NCBI GenBank assembly: GCA_034509755.1
Contig: JAVYJV010000124.1
Location: 43,501-107,500, forward strand
Reading direction: 5' to 3'
Length of the DNA: 64,000 bases
Source of the DNA: Anisodus tanguticus
Lineage: Eukaryota; Streptophyta; Magnoliopsida; Solanales; Solanaceae
In this document: piece after piece, positions 24,167 through 38,200 of the stretch
Position numbering within the stretch: the first letter of the stretch is position 1
Layout: every line of letters starts with the position of its first letter
Program-made: the position numbers and the translations under genes
The notes under the pieces: model-generated
Database searches by the model: none
Seen by the model: only the letters and a program-made list of their open reading frames with translations
What the model was told of the DNA's origin: nothing

Positions 24167-27100
24167 GGTAAAACCAATCCAAAAATTGGTGAAAATGGTG
24201 TGTTTTAGTGTGCACCAAGATATCAAGGTGTGCAAAGAGAGAACAACATCTCCTTATCAAATTAAGAATAGTGGAACCCTTGTTCTCGAGAATAATCCAA
24301 AGAGAGAACAACATCTCCTTATCAACCACATCCCGTTGCCAAACACATTGTATCCATAATGAAGCCCCAACTAATTTAGTATATTAGCATTTTAGCAGCT
24401 TATTGAAGACAAAATACATTTCATACTTTCTTCACTCGCCAACATATATATATATATATATATATATATTATGGTAAAACCAATCCAAAAATTGGTGAAA
24501 ATGGTGTGTTTTAGTGCAGTGCACCAAGATATCAAGGTGTGCAAAGAGAGAACAACATCTCCTTATCAAATTAAGAATAGTGGAACCCTTGTTCGAGCAG
24601 TAATCCAAAGAGAGAACAACATCTCCTTATCAACCACATCCCGTTGCCAAACACATTGTATCCATAATGAAGCCCCAACTAATTTAGTATATTAGCATTT
24701 TAGCAGCTTATTGAAGACAAAATACATTTCATACTTTCTTCATCGCCAACACGTATATATATATATTATGGTAAAACCAATCCAAAAATTGGTGAAAATG
24801 GTGTGTTTTAGTGCAGCACCAAGATATCAAGGTGTGCAAAGAGAGAACAACATCTCCTTATCAAATTAAGAATAGTGGAACCCTTGTTTCGAGCAGTAAT
24901 CCAAAGAGAGAACAACATCTCCTTATCAACCACATCCCGTTGCCAAACACATTGTATCCATAATGAAGCCCCAACTAATTTAGTATATTAGCATTTTAGC
25001 AGCTTATTGAAGACAAAATACATTTCATACTTTCTTCATCGCCAACATATATATATATATATATATATTATGGTAAAACCAATCCAAAAATTGGTGAAAA
25101 TGTGTGTGTTTTAGTGCAGTGCACCAAGATATCAAGGTGTGCAAAGAGAGAACAACATCTCCTTATCAAATTAAGAATAGTGGAACCCTTGTTCGAGCAA
25201 GTAATCCAAAGAGAGAACAACATCTCCTTATCAACCACATCCCGTTGCCAAACACATTGTATCCATAATGAAGCCCCAACTAATTTAGTATATTAGCATT
25301 TTAGCAGCTTATTGAAGACAAAATACATTTCATACTTTCTTCATCGCCAACATATATATATATATATATTATGGTAAAACCAATCCAAAAATTGGTGAAA
25401 ATGGTGTGTTTTAGTGTGCACCAAGATATCAAGGTGTGCAAAGAGAGAACAACATCTCCTTATCAAATTAAGAATAGTGGAACCCTTGTTCGAGCAAGTA
25501 ATCCAAAGAGAGAACAACATCTCCTTATCAACCACATCCCGTTGCCAAACACATTGTATCCATAATGAAGCCCCAACTAATTTAGTATATTAGCATTTTA
25601 GCAGCTTATTGAAGACAAAATACATTTCATACTTTCTTCACTGCCAACACGTATATATATATATTATGGTAAAACCAATCCAAAAATTGGTGAAAATGGT
25701 GTGTTTTAGTGCAGGCACCAAGATATCAAGGTGTGCAAAGAGAGAACAACATCTCCTTATCAAATTAAGAATAGTGGAACCCTTGTTTCGAGCAGTAATC
25801 CAAAGAGAGAACAACATCTCCTTATCAACCACATCCCGTTGCCAAACACATTGTATCCATAATGAAGCCCCAACTAATTTAGTATATTAGCATTTTAGCA
25901 GCTTATTGAAGACAAAATACATTTCATACTTTCTTCATCGCCAACACGTATATATATATATTATGGTAAAACCAATCCAAAAATTGGTGAAAATGGTGTG
26001 TTTTAGTGTGCACCAAGATATCAAGGTGTGCAAAGAGAGAACAACATCTCCTTATCAAATTAAGAATAGTGGAACCCTTGTTCGAGCAGTAATCCAAAGA
26101 GAGAACAACATCTCCTTATCAACCACATCCCGTTGCCAAACACATTGTATCCATAATGAAGCCCCAACTAATTTAGTATATTAGCATTTTAGCAAGCTTA
26201 TTGAAGACAAAATACATTTCATACTTTCTTCACTGCCAACACGTATATATATATATTATGGTAAAACCAATCCAAAAATTGGTGAAAATGGTGTGTTTTA
26301 GTGCAGGCACCAAGATATCAAGGTGTGCAAAGAGAGAACAACATCTCCTTATCAAATTAAGAATAGTGGAACCCTTGTTTCGAGCAGTAATCCAAAGAGA
26401 GAACAACATCTCCTTATCAACCACATCCCGTTGCCAAACACATTGTATCCATAATGAAGCCCCAACTAATTTAGTATATTAGCATTTTAGCAGTTATTGA
26501 AAACAAAATACATTTCATACTTTCTTCATTGCCAACACGTATATATATATATATTATGGTAAAACCAATCCAAAAATTGGTGAAAATGGTGTGTTTTAGT
26601 GCAAGCACCAGGATATCAAGGTGTGCAAAGAGAGAACAACATCTCCTTATCAAATTAAGAATAGTGGAACCCTTTTCTCGAGCAAGTAATCCAAAGAGAG
26701 AACAACATCTCCTTATCAACCACATCCCGTTGCCAAACACATTGTATCCATAATGAAGCCCCAACTAATTTAGTATATTAGCATTTTAGCAGCTTATTGA
26801 AGAAAAAATACATTTCATACTTTCTTCACTGCCAACACGTATATATATATATATATTATGGTAAAACCAATCCAAAAATTGGTGTGTTTTAGTGCAGTGC
26901 ACCAAGATATCAAGGTGTGCAAAGAGAGAACAACATCTCCTTATCAAATTAAGAATAGTGGAACCCTTTCTCGAGCAGTAATCCAAAGAGAGAACAACAT
27001 CTCCTTATCAACCACATCCCGTTGCCAAACACATTGTATCCATAATGAAGCCCCAACTAATTTAGTATATTAGCATTTTAGCAAGCTTATTGAAGACAAA

Positions 27101-30100
27101 ATACATTTCATATACTTTCTTCATCGCCAACACGTATATATATATATATTATGGTAAAACCAATCCAAAAATTGGAAAAAAATGGTGTGTTTTAGTGTGC
27201 ACCAAGATATCAAGGTGTGCAAAGAGAGAACAACATCTCCTTATCAAATTAAGAATAGTGGAACCCTTGTTCGAGCAAGTAATCCAAAGAGAGAACAACA
27301 TCTCCTTATCAACCACATCCCGTTGCCAAACACATTGTATCCATAATGAAGCCCCAACTAATTTAGTATATTAGCATTTTAGCAGCTTATTGAAGACAAA
27401 ATACATTTCATACTTTCTTCACGCCAACATATATATATATATATATATTATGGTAAAACCAATCCAAAAATTGGTGAAAATGGTGTGTTTTAGTGCAGTG
27501 CACCAAGATATCAAGGTGTGCAAAGAGAGAACAACATCTCCTTATCAAATTAAGAATAGTGGAACCCTTGTTCGAGCAAGTAATCCAAAGAGAGAACAAC
27601 ATCTCCTTATCAACCACATCCCGTTGCCAAACACATTGTATCCATAATGAAGCCCCAACTAATTTAGTATATTAGCATTTTAGCAAGCTTATTGAAGACA
27701 AAATACATTTCATACTTTCTTCACTCGCCAACACGTATATATATATATTATGGTAAAACCAATCCAAAAATTGGTGAAAATGGTGTGTTTTAGTGCAGTG
27801 CACCAAGATATCAAGGTGTGCAAAGAGAGAACAACATCTCCTTATCAAATTAAGAATAGTGGAACCCTTGTTTCGAGCAGAATCCAAAGAGAGAACAACA
27901 TCTCCTTATCAACCACATCCCGTTGCCAAACACATTGTATCCATAATGAAGCCCCAACTAATTTAGTATATTAGCATTTTAGCAGCTTATTGAAGACAAA
28001 ATACATTTCATACTTTCTTCATCGCCAACACGTATATATATATATATATAAAATGGTAAAACCAATCCAAAAATTGGTGAAAATGGTGTGTTTTAGTGCA
28101 GTGCACCAAGATATCAAGGTGTGCAAAGAGAGAACAACATCTCCTTATCAAATTAAGAATAGTGAACCCTTTGTTCGAGCAGTAATCCAAAGAGAGAACA
28201 ACATCTCCTTATCAACCACATCCCGTTGCCAAACACATTGTATCCATAATGAAGCCCCAACTAATTTAGTATATTAGCATTTTAGCAGCTTATTGAAGAC
28301 AAAATACATTTCATACTTTCTTCATCGCCAACACGTATATATATATATATATTATGGTAAAACCAATCCAAAAATTGGTGAAAATGGTGTGTTTTAGTGC
28401 AGTGCACCAAGATATCAAGGTGTGCAAAGAGAGAACAACATCTCCTTATCAAATTAAGAATAGTGGAACCCTTGTTCGAGCAAGTAATCCAAAGAGAGAA
28501 CAACATCTCCTTATCAACCACATCCCGTTGCCAAACACATTGTATCCATAATGAAGCCCCAACTAATTTAGTATATTAGCATTTTAGCAGCTTATTGAAG
28601 ACAAAATACATTTCATACTTTCTTCATCGCCAACACATATATATATATATATATTATGGTAAAACCAATCCAAAAATTGGTGAAAATGGTGTGTTTTAGT
28701 GCAGTGCACCAAGATATCAAGGTGTGCAAAGAGAGAACAACATCTCCTTATCAAATTAAGAATAGTGGAACCCTTGTTCGAGCAGTAATCCAAAGAGAGA
28801 ACAACATCTCCTTATCAACCACATCCCGTTGCCAAACACATTGTATCCATAATGAAGCCCCAACTAATTTAGTATATTAGCATTTTAGCAGTTATTGAAG
28901 ACAAAATACATTTCATACTTTCTTCATCGCCAACATATATATATATATATATATATATTATGGTAAAACCAATCCAAAAATTGGTGAAAATGGTGTGTTT
29001 TAGTGCAGCACCAAGATATCAAGGTGTGCAAAGAGAGAACAACATCTCCTTATCAAATTAAGAATAGTGGAACCCTTGTTCGAGCAGTAATCCAAAGAGA
29101 GAACAACATCTCCTTATCAACCACATCCGTTGCCAAACACATTGTATCCATAATGAAGCCCCAACTAATTTAGTATATTAGCATTTTAGCAGCTTATTGA
29201 AGACAAAATACATTTCATACTTTCTTCACCGCCAACACGTATATATATATATTATGGTAAAACCAATCCAAAAATTGGTGAAAATGGTGTGTTTTAGTGT
29301 GTGCACCAAGATATCAAGGTGTGCAAAGAGAGAACAACATCTCCTTATCAAATTAAGAATAGTGGAACCCTTGTTCTCGAGCAGTAATCCAAAGAGAGAA
29401 CAACATCTCCTTATCAACCACATCCCGTTGCCAAACACATTGTATCCATAATGAAGCCCCAACTAATTTAGTATATTAGCATTTTAGCAGCTTATTGAAG
29501 ACAAAATACATTTCATACTTTCTTTCTCGCCAACACGTATATATATATATATTATGGTAAAACCAATCCAAAAATTGGTGAAAATGGTGTGTTTTAGTGC
29601 AGCACCAAGATATCAAGGTGTGCAAAGAGAGAACAACATCTCCTTATCAAATTAAGAATAGTGGAACCCTTGTTCGAGCAGTAATCCAAAGAGAGAACAA
29701 CATCTCCTTATCAACCACATCCCGTTGCCAAACACATTGTATCCATAATGAAGCCCCAACTAATTTAGTATATTAGCATTTTAGCAGCTTATTGAAGACA
29801 AAATACATTTCATACTTTCTTCACTGCCAACACGTATATATATATATATTATGGTAAAACCAATCCAAAAATTGGTGAAAATGGTGTGTTTTAGTGCAGG
29901 CACCAAGATATCAAGGTGTGCAAAGAGAGAACAACATCTCCTTATCAAATTAAGAATAGTGGAACCCTTGTTCTCGAGCAGTAATCCAAAGAGAGAACAA
30001 CATCTCCTTATCAACCACATCCCGTTGCCAAACACATTGTATCCATAATGAAGCCCCAACTAATTTAGTATATTAGCATTTTAGCAGCTTATTGAAGACA

Positions 30101-33100
30101 AAATACATTTCATACTTTCTTCATCGCCAACACGTATATATATATATTATGGTAAAACCAATCCAAAATTGGTGAAAATGGTGTGTTTTAGTGCAGTGCA
30201 CCAAGATATCAAGGTGTGCAAAGAGAGAACAACATCTCCTTATCAAATTAAGAATAGTGGAACCCTTGTTTCGAGCAGTAATCCAAAGAGAGAACAACAT
30301 CTCCTTATCAACCACATCCCGTTGCCAAACACATTGTATCCATAATGAAGCCCCAACTAATTTAGTATATTAGCATTTTAGCAGCTTATTGAAGACAAAA
30401 TACATTTCATACTTTCTTCATCGCCAACACGTATATATATATATTATGGTAAAACCAATCCAAAAATTGGTGAAAATGGTGTGTTTTAGTGCAGTGCACC
30501 AAGATATCAAGGTGTGCAAAGAGAGAACAACATCTCCTTATCAAATTAAGAATAGTGGAACCCTTGTTCGAGCAGTAATCCAAAGAGAGAACAACATCTC
30601 CTTATCAACCACATCCCGTTGCCAAACACATTGTATCCATAATGAAGCCCCAACTAATTTAGTATATTAGCATTTTAGCAGCTTATTGAAGACAAAATAC
30701 ATTTCATACTTTCTTCACTCGCCAACAACATATATATATATATATTATGGTAAAACCAATCCAAAAATTGGTGAAAATGGTGTGTTTTAGTGCAGTGCAC
30801 CAAGATATCAAGGTGTGCAAAGAGAGAACAACATCTCCTTATCAAATTAAGAATAGTGGAACCCTTGTTTCGAGCAAGAATCCAAAGAGAGAACAACATC
30901 TCCTTATCAACCACATCCCGTTGCCAAACACATTGTATCCATAATGAAGCCCCAACTAATTTAGTATATTAGCATTTTAGCAAAGCTTATTGAAGACAAA
31001 ATACATTTCATACTTTCTTCACTCGCCAACATATATATATATATATTATGGTAAAACCAATCCAAAAATTGGTGAAAATGGTGTGTTTTAGTGCAGTGCA
31101 CCAAGATATCAAGGTGTGCAAAGAGAGAACAACATCTCCTTATCAAATTAAGAATAGTGGAACCCTTGTTTCGAGCAGTAATCCAAAGAGAGAACAACAT
31201 CTCCTTATCAACCACATCCCCGTTGCCAAACACATTGTATCCATAATGAAGCCCCAACTAATTTAGTATATTAGCATTTTAGCAAGTTATTGAAGACAAA
31301 ATACATTTCATACTTTCTTCACCGCCAACATATATATATATATATATATATATTATGGTAAAACCAATCCAAAAATTGGTGAAAATGGTGTGTTTTAGTG
31401 CAGTGCACCAAGATATCAAGGTGTGCAAAGAGAGAACAACATCTCCTTATCAAATTAAGAATAGTGGAACCCTTTTCTCGAGCAGTAATCCAAAGAGAGA
31501 ACAACATCTCCTTATCAACCACATCCCGTTGCCAAACACATTGTATCCATAATGAAGCCCCAACTAATTTAGTATATTAGCATTTTAGCAGTTATTGAAG
31601 ACAAAATACATTTCATACTTTTTCTTCGCCAACAACATATATATATATATATTATGGTAAAACCAATCCAAAAATTGGTGAAAATGGTGTGTTTTAGTGT
31701 GCACCAAGATATCAAGGTGTGCAAAGAGAGAACAACATCTCCTTATCAAATTAAGAATAGTGGAACCCTTGTTCGAGAGCAGTAATCCAAAGAGAGAACA
31801 ACATCTCCTTATCAACCACATCCCGTTGCCAAACACATTGTATCCATAATGAAGCCCCAACTAATTTAGTATATTAGCATTTTAGCAGCTTATTGAAGAC
31901 AAAATACATTTCATACTTTCTTCACCGCCAACACGTATATATATATATATTATGGTAAAACCAATCCAAAAATTGGTGAAAATGGTGTGTTTTAGTGCAG
32001 TGCACCAAGATATCAAGGTGTGCAAAGAGAGAACAACATCTCCTTATCAAATTAAGAATAGTGGAACCCTTGTTCGAGCAAGTAATCCAAAGAGAGAACA
32101 ACATCTCCTTATCAACCACATCCCGTTGCCAAACACATTGTATCCATAATGAAGCCCCAACTAATTTAGTATATTAGCATTTTAGCAGCTTATTGAAGAC
32201 AAAATACATTTCATACTTTCTTCATCGCCAACATATATATATATATTATGGTAAAACCAATCCAAAAATTGGTGAAAATGGTGTGTTTTAGTGTGCACCA
32301 AGATATCAAGGTGTGCAAAGAGAGAACAACATCTCCTTATCAAATTAAGAATAGTGGAACCCTTGTTTCGAGCAAGTAATCCAAAGAGAGAACAACATCT
32401 CCTTATCAACCACATCCCGTTGCCAAACACATTGTATCCATAATGAAGCCCCAACTAATTTAGTATATTAGCATTTTAGCAGCTTATTGAAGACAAAATA
32501 CATTTCATACTTTCTTCAATGCCAACACGTATATATATATTATGGTAAAACCAATCCAAAAATTGGTGAAAATGGTGTGTTTTAGTGCAGGCACCAAGAT
32601 ATCAAGGTGTGCAAAGAGAGAACAACATCTCCTTATCAAATTAAGAATAGTGGAACCCTTGTTCTCGAGAAGTAATCCAAAGAGAGAACAACATCTCCTT
32701 ATCAACCACATCCCGTTGCCAAACACATTGTATCCATAATGAAGCCCCAACTAATTTAGTATATTAGCATTTTAGCAGCTTATTGAAGACAAAATACATT
32801 TCATACTTTCTTCATCGCCAACAACATATATATATATATATATTATGGTAAAACCAATCCAAAAATTGGTGAAAATGGTGTGTTTTAGTGCAGTGCACCA
32901 AGATATCAAGGTGTGCAAAGAGAGAACAACATCTCCTTATCAAATTAAGAATAGTGGAACCCTTGTTCTCGAGCGTAATCCAAAGAGAGAACAACATCTC
33001 CTTATCAACCACATCCCGTTGCCAAACACATTGTATCCATAATGAAGCCCCAACTAATTTAGTATATTAGCATTTTAGCAGCTTATTGAAGACAAAATAC

Positions 33101-34916
33101 ATTTCATACTTTCTTCATTGCCAACACGTATATATATATATATATTATGGTAAAACCAATCCAAAAATTGGTGAAAATGGTGTGTTTTAGTGCATGCACC
33201 AAGATATCAAGGTGTGCAAAGAGAGAACAACATCTCCTTATCAAATTAAGAATAGTGGAACCCTTGTTCGAGTTATCCAAAGAGAGAACAACATCTCCTT
33301 ATCAACCACATCCTGTTGCCAAACACATTGTATCCATAATGAAGCCCCAACTAATTTAGTATATTAGCATTTTAGCAGTTATTGAAGACAAAATACATTT
33401 CATACTTTCTTCATTGCCAACACGTATATATATATATATATATATATATATTATGGTAAAACCAATCCAAAAATTGGTGAAAATGGTGTGTTTTAGTGCA
33501 GGCACCAAGATATCAAGGTGTGCAAAGAGAGAACAACATCTCCTTATCAAATTAAGAATAGTGGAACCCTTGTTCGAGCAGTAATCCAAAGAGAGAACAA
33601 CATCTCCTTATCAACCACATCCCGTTGCCAAACACATTGTATCCATAATGAAGCCCCAACTAATTTAGTATATTAGCATTTTAGCAAAGCTTATTGAAGA
33701 CAAAATACATTTCATACTTTCTTCACTCGCCAACATATATATATATATTATGGTAAAACCAATCCAAAAATTGGTGAAAATGGTGTGTTTTAGTGCAGTG
33801 CACCAAGATATCAAGGTGTGCAAAGAGAGAACAACATCTCCTTATCAAATTAAGAATAGTGGAACCCTTGTTCTCGAGCAGAATCCAAAGAGAGAACAAC
33901 ATCTCCTTATCAACCACATCCCGTTGCCAAACACATTGTATCCATAATGAAGCCCCAACTAATTTAGTATATTAGCATTTTAGCAGCTTATTGAAGACAA
34001 AATACATTTCATACTTTCTTCATCGCCAACAACATATATATATATATTATGGTAAAACCAATCCAAAAATTGGTGAAAATGGTGTGTTTTAGTGCAGTGC
34101 ACCAAGATATCAAGGTGTGCAAAGAGAGAACAACATCTCCTTATCAAATTAAGAATAGTGGAACCCTTGTTCGAGAAGTAATCCAAAGAGAGAACAACAT
34201 CTCCTTATCAACCACATCCCGTTGCCAAACACATTGTATCCATAATGAAGCCCCAACTAATTTAGTATATTAGCATTTTAGCAGTTATTGAAGACAAAAT
34301 ACATTTCATACTTTCTTCATTGCCAACACGTATATATATATATATTATGGTAAAACCAATCCAAAAATTGGTGAAAATGGTGTGTTTTAGTGCAGGCACC
34401 AAGATATCAAGGTGTGCAAAGAGAGAACAACATCTCCTTATCAAATTAAGAATAGTGGAACCCTTGTTCGAGCAGTAATCCAAAGAGAGAACAACATCTC
34501 CTTATCAACCACATCCTGTTGCCAAACACATTGTATCCATAATGAAGCCCCAACTAATTTAGTATATTAGCATTTTAGCAGCTTATTGAAGACAAAATAC
34601 ATTTCATACTTTCTTCACCGCACAACATATATATATATATATATTATGGTAAAACCAATCCAAAAATTGGTGAAAATGGTGTGTTTTAGTGTGCACCAAG
34701 ATATCAAGGTGTGCAAAGAGAGAACAACATCTCCTTATCAAATTAAGAATAGTGGAACCCTTGTTCGAAAGTAATCCAAAGAGAGAACAACATCTCCTTA
34801 TCAACCACATCCCGTTGCCAAACACATTGTATCCATAATGAAGCCCCAACTAATTTAGTATATTAGCATTTTAGCAGCTTATTGAAGACAAAATACATTT
34901 CATACTTTCTTCACGC

Positions 34917-34951
<35 letters not shown>

Positions 34952-37900
34952 GGTAAAACCAATCCAAAAATTGGTGAAAATGGTGTGTTTTAGTGTGCAC
35001 CAAGATATCAAGGTGTGCAAAGAGAGAACAACATCTCCTTATCAAATTAAGAATAGTGGAACCCTTTTTCGAGCAGAATCCAAAGAGAGAACAACATCTC
35101 CTTATCAACCACATCCCGTTGCCAAACACATTGTATCCATAATGAAGCCCCAACTAATTTAGTATATATTAGCATTTTAGCAGCTTATTGAAGACAAAAT
35201 ACATTTCATACTTTTTCTTCACTCGCCAACATATATATATATATATATATTATGGTAAAACCAATCCAAAAATTGGTGAAAATGGTGTGTTTTAGTGTGC
35301 AGCACCAAGATATCAAGGTGTGCAAAGAGAGAACAACATCTCCTTATCAAATTAAGAATAGTGGAACCCTTGTTCTCGAGCAGAATCCAAAGAGAGAACA
35401 ACATCTCCTTATCAACCACATCCTGTTGCCAAACACATTGTATCCATAATGAAGCCCCAACTAATTTAGTATATTAGCATTTTAGCAGCTTATTGAAGAC
35501 AAAATACATTTCATACTTTCTTCATCGCCAACATATATATATATATATATATTATGGTAAAACCAATCCAAAAATTGGTGAAAATGGTGTGTTTTAGTGT
35601 GCACCAAGATATCAAGGTGTGCAAAGAGAGAACAACATCTCCTTATCAAATTAAGAATAGTGGAACCCTTGTTCGGTAATCCAAAGAGAGAACAACATCT
35701 CCTTATCAACCACATCCCGTTGCCAAACACATTGTATCCATAATGAAGCCCCAACTAATTTAGTATATTAGCATTTTAGCAGCTTATTGAAGACAAAATA
35801 CATTTCATACTTTCTTCATCGCCAACACCAACATATATATATATATATATTATGGTAAAACCAATCCAAAAATTGGTGAAAATGGTGTGTTTTAGTGCAG
35901 TGCACCAAGATATCAAGGTGTGCAAAGAGAGAACAACATCTCCTTATCAAATTAAGAATAGTGGAACCCTTGTTCGAGCAGTAATCCAAAGAGAGAACAA
36001 CATCTCCTTATCAACCACATCCGTTGCCAAACACATTGTATCCATAATGAAGCCCCAACTAATTTAGTATATTAGCATTTTAGCAGTTATTGAAGACAAA
36101 ATACATTTCATATACTTTTCTTCATCGCCAACATATATATATATATATATATTATGGTAAAACCAATCCAAAAATTGGTGAAAATGGTGTGTTTTAGTGT
36201 GCACCAAGATATCAAGGTGTGCAAAGAGAGAACAACATCTCCTTATCAAATTAAGAATAGTGGAACCCTTGTTCGAGCAGAATCCAAAGAGAGAACAACA
36301 TCTCCTTATCAACCACATCCTGTTGCCAAACACATTGTATCCATAATGAAGCCCCAACTAATTTAGTATATTAGCATTTTAGCAGCTTATTGAAGACAAA
36401 ATACATTTCATACTTTCTTCATCGCCAACACGTATATATATATATTATGGTAAAACCAATCCAAAAATTGGTGAAAATGGTGTGTTTTAGTGCAGTGCAC
36501 CAAGATATCAAGGTGTGCAAAGAGAGAACAACATCTCCTTATCAAATTAAGAATAGTGGAACCCTTGTTCGAGAAGTAATCCAAAGAGAGAACAACATCT
36601 CCTTATCAACCACATCCCGTTGCCAAACACATTGTATCCATAATGAAGCCCCAACTAATTTAGTATATTAGCATTTTAGCAGCTTATTGAAGACAAAATA
36701 CATTTCATACTTTCTTCTTCGCCCGCACAACATATATATATATATATTATGGTAAAACCAATCCAAAAATTGGTGAAAATGGTGTGTTTTAGTGCAGTGC
36801 ACCAAGATATCAAGGTGTGCAAAGAGAGAACAACATCTCCTTATCAAATTAAGAATAGTGGAACCCTTGTTCGAGAAGCAGTAATCCAAAGAGAGAACAA
36901 CATCTCCTTATCAACCACATCCCGTTGCCAAACACATTGTATCCATAATGAAGCCCCAACTAATTTAGTATATTAGCATTTTAGCAGCTTATTGAAGACA
37001 AAATACATTTCATACTTTCTTCACACAACGCCAACACGTATATATATATATTATGGTAAAACCAATCCAAAAATTGGTGAAAATGGTGTGTTTTAGTGCA
37101 GTGCACCAAGATATCAAGGTGTGCAAAGAGAGAACAACATCTCCTTATCAAATTAAGAATAGTGGGAACCCTTGTTCGAGCAGAATCCAAAGAGAGAACA
37201 ACATCTCCTTATCAACCACATCCCGTTGCCAAACACATTGTATCCATAATGAAGCCCCAACTAATTTAGTATATTAGCATTTTAGCAGCTTATTGAAGAC
37301 AAAATACATTTCATACTTTCTTCATCGCCAACATATATATATATATTATGGTAAAACCAATCCAAAAATTGGAAAAAATGGTGTGTTTTAGTGCAGTGCA
37401 CCAAGATATCAAGGTGTGCAAAGAGAGAACAACATCTCCTTATCAAATTAAGAATAGTGGAACCCTTGTTTCGAAAGTAATCCAAAGAGAGAACAACATC
37501 TCCTTATCAACCACATCCCGTTGCCAAACACATTGTATCCATAATGAAGCCCCAACTAATTTAGTATATTAGCATTTTAGCAGTTATTGAAGACAAAATA
37601 CATTTCATACTTTCTTTCTCGCCACATATATACATATATATATATATATATATATTATGGTAAAACCAATCCAAAAATTGGTGAAAATGGTGTGTTTTAG
37701 TGCAGTGCACCAAGATATCAAGGTGTGCAAAGAGAGAACAACATCTCCTTATCAAATTAAGAATAGTGGAACCCTTGTTTCGAGCAGTAATCCAAAGAGA
37801 GAACAACATCTCCTTATCAACCACATCCCGTTGCCAAACACATTGTATCCATAATGAAGCCCCAACTAATTTAGTATATTAGCATTTTAGCAGCTTATTG

Positions 37901-38200
37901 AAGACAAAATACATTTCATACTTTCTTTTCTTTCACACACGCCAATATATATATATATATATTATGGTAAAACCAATCCAAAAATTGGTGAAAATGGTGT
38001 GTTTTAGTGCAGGCACCAAGATATCAAGGTGTGCAAAGAGAGAACAACATCTCCTTATCAAATTAAGAATAGTGGAACCCTTGTTCGTAGTAATCCAAAG
38101 AGAGAACAACATCTCCTTATCAACCACATCCGTTGCCAAACACATTGTATCCATAATGAAGCCCCAACTAATTTAGTATATTAGCATTTTAGCAGTTATT

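Larger units (their letters stand above)
8321..38200 (+). repeat. Array domain B: CpG-bearing, indel-variable interior domain
   Basis: About 99 units. The change from domain A is spread over roughly 7.9-9.1 kb. Typical states are GTTCGAGC or GTTCTCGAGC with AGTAATCC at site 2, CCCGTTGCC at site 3, CAGCTTATTG (also CAAGCTT and CAAAGCTT) at site 4, and CATCGCC, CACTCGCC or CACCGCC at site 5. Site 1 takes many forms: GCAGTGCACC, GTGTGCACC, GCAGGCACC, GCAGCACC and TAGTGCACC. Between these sites the units are nearly identical. Several B-type states create CpG where domains A and D have TpG. The order of site 1 forms along the array shows no regular period that I can find. Confidence 0.87.

Noticed and set aside
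8321..38200. A regular higher-order repeat throughout domain B
   Set aside because: I wrote out the order of site 1 forms over about 98 units and found no steady period. Only local pairs, such as 25666/26258 and the neighbours 19326/19629, stand out.
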